From assembly GCF_019352175.1 (NCBI RefSeq), contig NZ_JACBYI010000058.1, positions 1-34,593 on the forward strand: DNA of 34,593 nt, written 5' to 3'. Positions within the stretch are counted from its first letter, which is position 1. The number at the start of each line of letters is the position of its first letter. Positions 32,676 through 34,593 of this stretch are shown here, in pieces. Position numbers and translations under genes: made by a program. Under the pieces are notes generated by a model, which searched no databases, was not told the DNA's origin, and saw only the letters and a list, made by a program, of their open reading frames with translations. This stretch comes from Paenibacillus sp. S150 (GTDB lineage Bacteria; Bacillota; Bacilli; Paenibacillales; Paenibacillaceae).

Positions 32676-34302
32676 GCTGAGCGGAAGGCAGAAACGCCCG
32701 CAATCCCGTCCACGCTTCGTTGTAGCCGGTACAGGCAGCGGATCGGGCAAAACAACGGTCACGCTTGGGCTGCTGCGGGCATTTTCCCGGCGCGGCCTCG
32801 CCGTGCAGGCCTTCAAATGCGGCCCCGATTATATTGATCCCGCCTATCATGCGGCTGTGACAGGCCGCCCACCGCGTAATCTGGATTCGTGGATGACTTC
32901 GGGCCGGTATATGCTGGAGTATTTTTTGCGTTCCTCGGAGGACGCCGGACTATCGGTAATTGAAGGCGTCATGGGGCTGTATGACGGCAAAGAGGCGGCC
33001 GGGCTAACCGGCTCGACCGCGGAAATTGCCCTTCTTACGGACAGCCCGGTGCTGCTGGTGGTGGATGTGCGCAGCATGGGGCGCAGCGCGGCGGCCATTG
33101 TACTGGGCTTTCAGCAGCTGGAGCCGGAGGTGCGCATCGCTGCGGTCATCGTGAACCGCTGCGGCAGCGCCGGCCATTACCGGACGGTCCAAGCCGCGAT
33201 TGAAGCGGCCTGCGGCATTCCGGTTATCGGCTGGCTGGAACGGGACCAGGGGCTGGATGTCCCTGAACGGCATCTGGGGCTGCTGCCCGCAGTGGAACGC
33301 GGCGAGCTGGAGCCGTTATTCGACCGTGCTGCCGACCTGCTGGAAGCAGGCACCAATTTGGATCTGCTGCTGGAGCTTGCCGCGGCAGCGCCTGCCCTGC
33401 GCTATCCGGCGGCAGTGCAGCTGCTGACGGGGGAGCATCCGTCAGAGGAGGCTCCGCCAGCCCGGGAGCGCCCGCAGCTGCAGGAAGCCGCTGTGCAAGA
33501 TGCGCAGAAGCCGCCAGGGGCGCTGCCTGCTGCTGCGGAAACGCTCTTTCCGGCGGTTGCCGCCGGGAGTGGCGCACGCTCTGAAGTGCCGTGCTGTCCA
33601 TTCTTGGAGAGCACGGCTCTCCAAGCTACAGCCATTGCATATGACCCCGCACCGGTCATTGCCATTGCACAGGATGCGGCGTTCAATTTCTATTACGCCG
33701 ACAATCTGGAGCTGCTGGCCCGCGCCGGGGCGCGGCTGCTCCTGTTCAGCCCGCTCAGCGGCGAAGGAATTCCGCCGGACGCGGACGGCATCTACATCGG
33801 CGGCGGCTTCCCGGAGGAATTCGCCGCCGGGATCGCCGGGAATCCGGCCTTTCTGCACGGCCTGAGGGCGGCAGCGGCGGCCGGTCTGCCGCTGTATGCC
33901 GAATGCGGCGGCTACATGGTGCTGGCCCGCAGCCTTACCGACCGCGCCGGGGCTGTGCATGAGATGGCCGGGATTATTCCCGCCCATAACGTCATGCAGG
34001 AGCGGCGCGCGGCGCTGGGCTACCGCGAAGTTACAGCGCGGGAGGACTGCCTGCTGCTGAAGCAGGGGGAACGCCTGCGCGGCCATGAATTCCACTATTC
34101 GCGGATGAGCTATGAGCCCGGAGAGCCACGCTTCCCTGCCTATGACAGCAGCGGCAGAAACGGCAGCCAGCCGGAGGGCTATGCCCGCGGCAATGTCATG
34201 GCTGCCTATGCGCACATTCATCTGGCTTCTAACGCGGCAGCGGCAGGCCGCCTGGTGAATGCTTGCCGGAGCTATCGTCAGGGAAAGAGCAGAGTTTTGT
34301 AA
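32668..34302 (+). CDS. cbiA: cobyrinate a,c-diamide synthase CbiA
   Basis: A 544-aa ATP- and glutamine-dependent amidotransferase that amidates the a and c side chains of cob(II)yrinic acid. The N-terminal synthetase domain has the P-loop GTGSGSGKTT, FKCGPDYIDPAYH, and VIEGVMGLYDG; the C-terminal glutaminase-like domain has YIGGGFPEEFA and YAECGGYMVL with nucleophile Cys413, and ends near GNVMAAYAHIHLASN. Typical length is about 455-470, and a Pro/Ala/Glu-rich insert of about 75 residues (roughly 250-325) between the two domains explains the excess. The ATG follows GGGGGAGAAGG and overlaps cbiG. It is the last pathway gene in the window. Confidence 0.93.
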   Translation: MNELSGRQKRPQSRPRFVVAGTGSGSGKTTVTLGLLRAFSRRGLAVQAFKCGPDYIDPAYHAAVTGRPPRNLDSWMTSGRYMLEYFLRSSEDAGLSVIEGVMGLYDGKEAAGLTGSTAEIALLTDSPVLLVVDVRSMGRSAAAIVLGFQQLEPEVRIAAVIVNRCGSAGHYRTVQAAIEAACGIPVIGWLERDQGLDVPERHLGLLPAVERGELEPLFDRAADLLEAGTNLDLLLELAAAAPALRYPAAVQLLTGEHPSEEAPPARERPQLQEAAVQDAQKPPGALPAAAETLFPAVAAGSGARSEVPCCPFLESTALQATAIAYDPAPVIAIAQDAAFNFYYADNLELLARAGARLLLFSPLSGEGIPPDADGIYIGGGFPEEFAAGIAGNPAFLHGLRAAAAAGLPLYAECGGYMVLARSLTDRAGAVHEMAGIIPAHNVMQERRAALGYREVTAREDCLLLKQGERLRGHEFHYSRMSYEPGEPRFPAYDSSGRNGSQPEGYARGNVMAAYAHIHLASNAAAAGRLVNACRSYRQGKSRVL

Positions 34303-34593
34303 TTATAGGACAGCAAACTAATTGTACCCGTCAAACCTGCTGCACCAGTACATCCATGCTTAGGCGTGGATAGGCGTATCGAGACACCAGACTCAGAGCA
34401 CGGAGCCAGGTGGAAATAGTAAACCTAAATGGACTGAAATCCTATTGAGATAGGGATTAGTGGGATTTTGTACACTTAATCAACCATGGCCTGGCAGCCA
34501 CCGTCGGTCATGAAAAACAGATGAAGACAGAGTGCGTATTTGGTAAAATGGTGCTGTGGATCAGAGGTCGATAAAATATTGGTGAGAAATCCC
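34303..34593. other. non-coding right end
   Basis: No gene is recognisable in the last 290 bp. It holds the second 71-bp interspersed repeat and otherwise unassigned sequence. No clear terminator with a T-run follows cbiA, so the operon may continue beyond the window or end without a canonical hairpin. Confidence 0.5.
34410..34480 (+). repeat. 71-bp interspersed repeat, right copy
   Basis: The same length as the copy at 512-582, starting GTGGAAATAGTAA and ending TTTGTACACTTAAT. The centre can fold (AATCC-TA against TA-GGGATT). Both copies lie on the plus strand, about 34 kb apart. Confidence 0.6.

Overview
The window looks like a chromosomal segment of an endospore-forming, fairly GC-rich Firmicute, most likely Paenibacillus. 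This rests on a CotF-like coat protein, a Spo0E-like protein, an AlaR/AlaT pair, strong GGAGG ribosome binding sites with TTG/GTG starts, and degenerate IS66 debris. The genus is inferred from gene content and protein style; no search was run.

Layout. 1-1460 is gene-poor: short interspersed repeats and a frameshifted IS66 transposase remnant. 1527-7767 carries a fumarate-reductase-like lipoprotein, a divergent-facing FAD oxidoreductase, two small spore-type proteins, alaR-alaT and a Spo0E-like protein. 7811-8046 holds two adjacent large hairpins. 8098-10171 is a chemoreceptor gene broken by one extra base. 10172-11100 is decayed sequence that includes a methyltransferase collapsed by internal deletion. 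11214-12984 encodes a PduO-type cobalamin adenosyltransferase and an RluD-like pseudouridine synthase with a 14-residue repeat insert, followed by an 11-copy array of a 51-bp repeat (13021-13590). Next come an ArsC/YusI-like protein, a YpcP-like 5'-3' exonuclease, a GH51 arabinofuranosidase (abfA) with a Cys-rich small protein, and a convergent ArsR-type regulator. The regulator's own promoter region shares an operator-like palindrome with abfA.

The right half (18360-34302) is one long cobalamin operon behind a class-I cobalamin riboswitch and terminator: cbiM-N-Q-O (cobalt ECF transporter), a cbiH60-cbiX fusion, cbiJ, cbiC, cbiD, cbiET, cbiL, cbiF, cbiG and cbiA. Together these supply every step of the anaerobic (early cobalt) route from sirohydrochlorin to cob(II)yrinic acid a,c-diamide. 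Most joints are ATGA or 8-nt overlaps, which suggests translational coupling. The upstream precorrin-2 enzymes and the later steps (cbiP, cbiB, nucleotide-loop assembly) are not in the window.

The most unusual feature is the density of tandem repeats. There are 42-bp units inside rluD, 51-bp units after rluD, 13-bp units before cbiD, 27-bp units at the start of cbiD, a second array of about 12 copies of 51 bp between cbiET and cbiL, and an AGTARC hexamer run just before cbiL. The two 51-bp arrays, about 16 kb apart, belong to one family. They lie in opposite orientation by their spacers, yet every unit keeps an AACGGCA-N4-TGCCGTT hairpin core, usually with a GNRA loop on the strand transcribed with the neighbouring genes. 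This is the best candidate here for an undescribed element.
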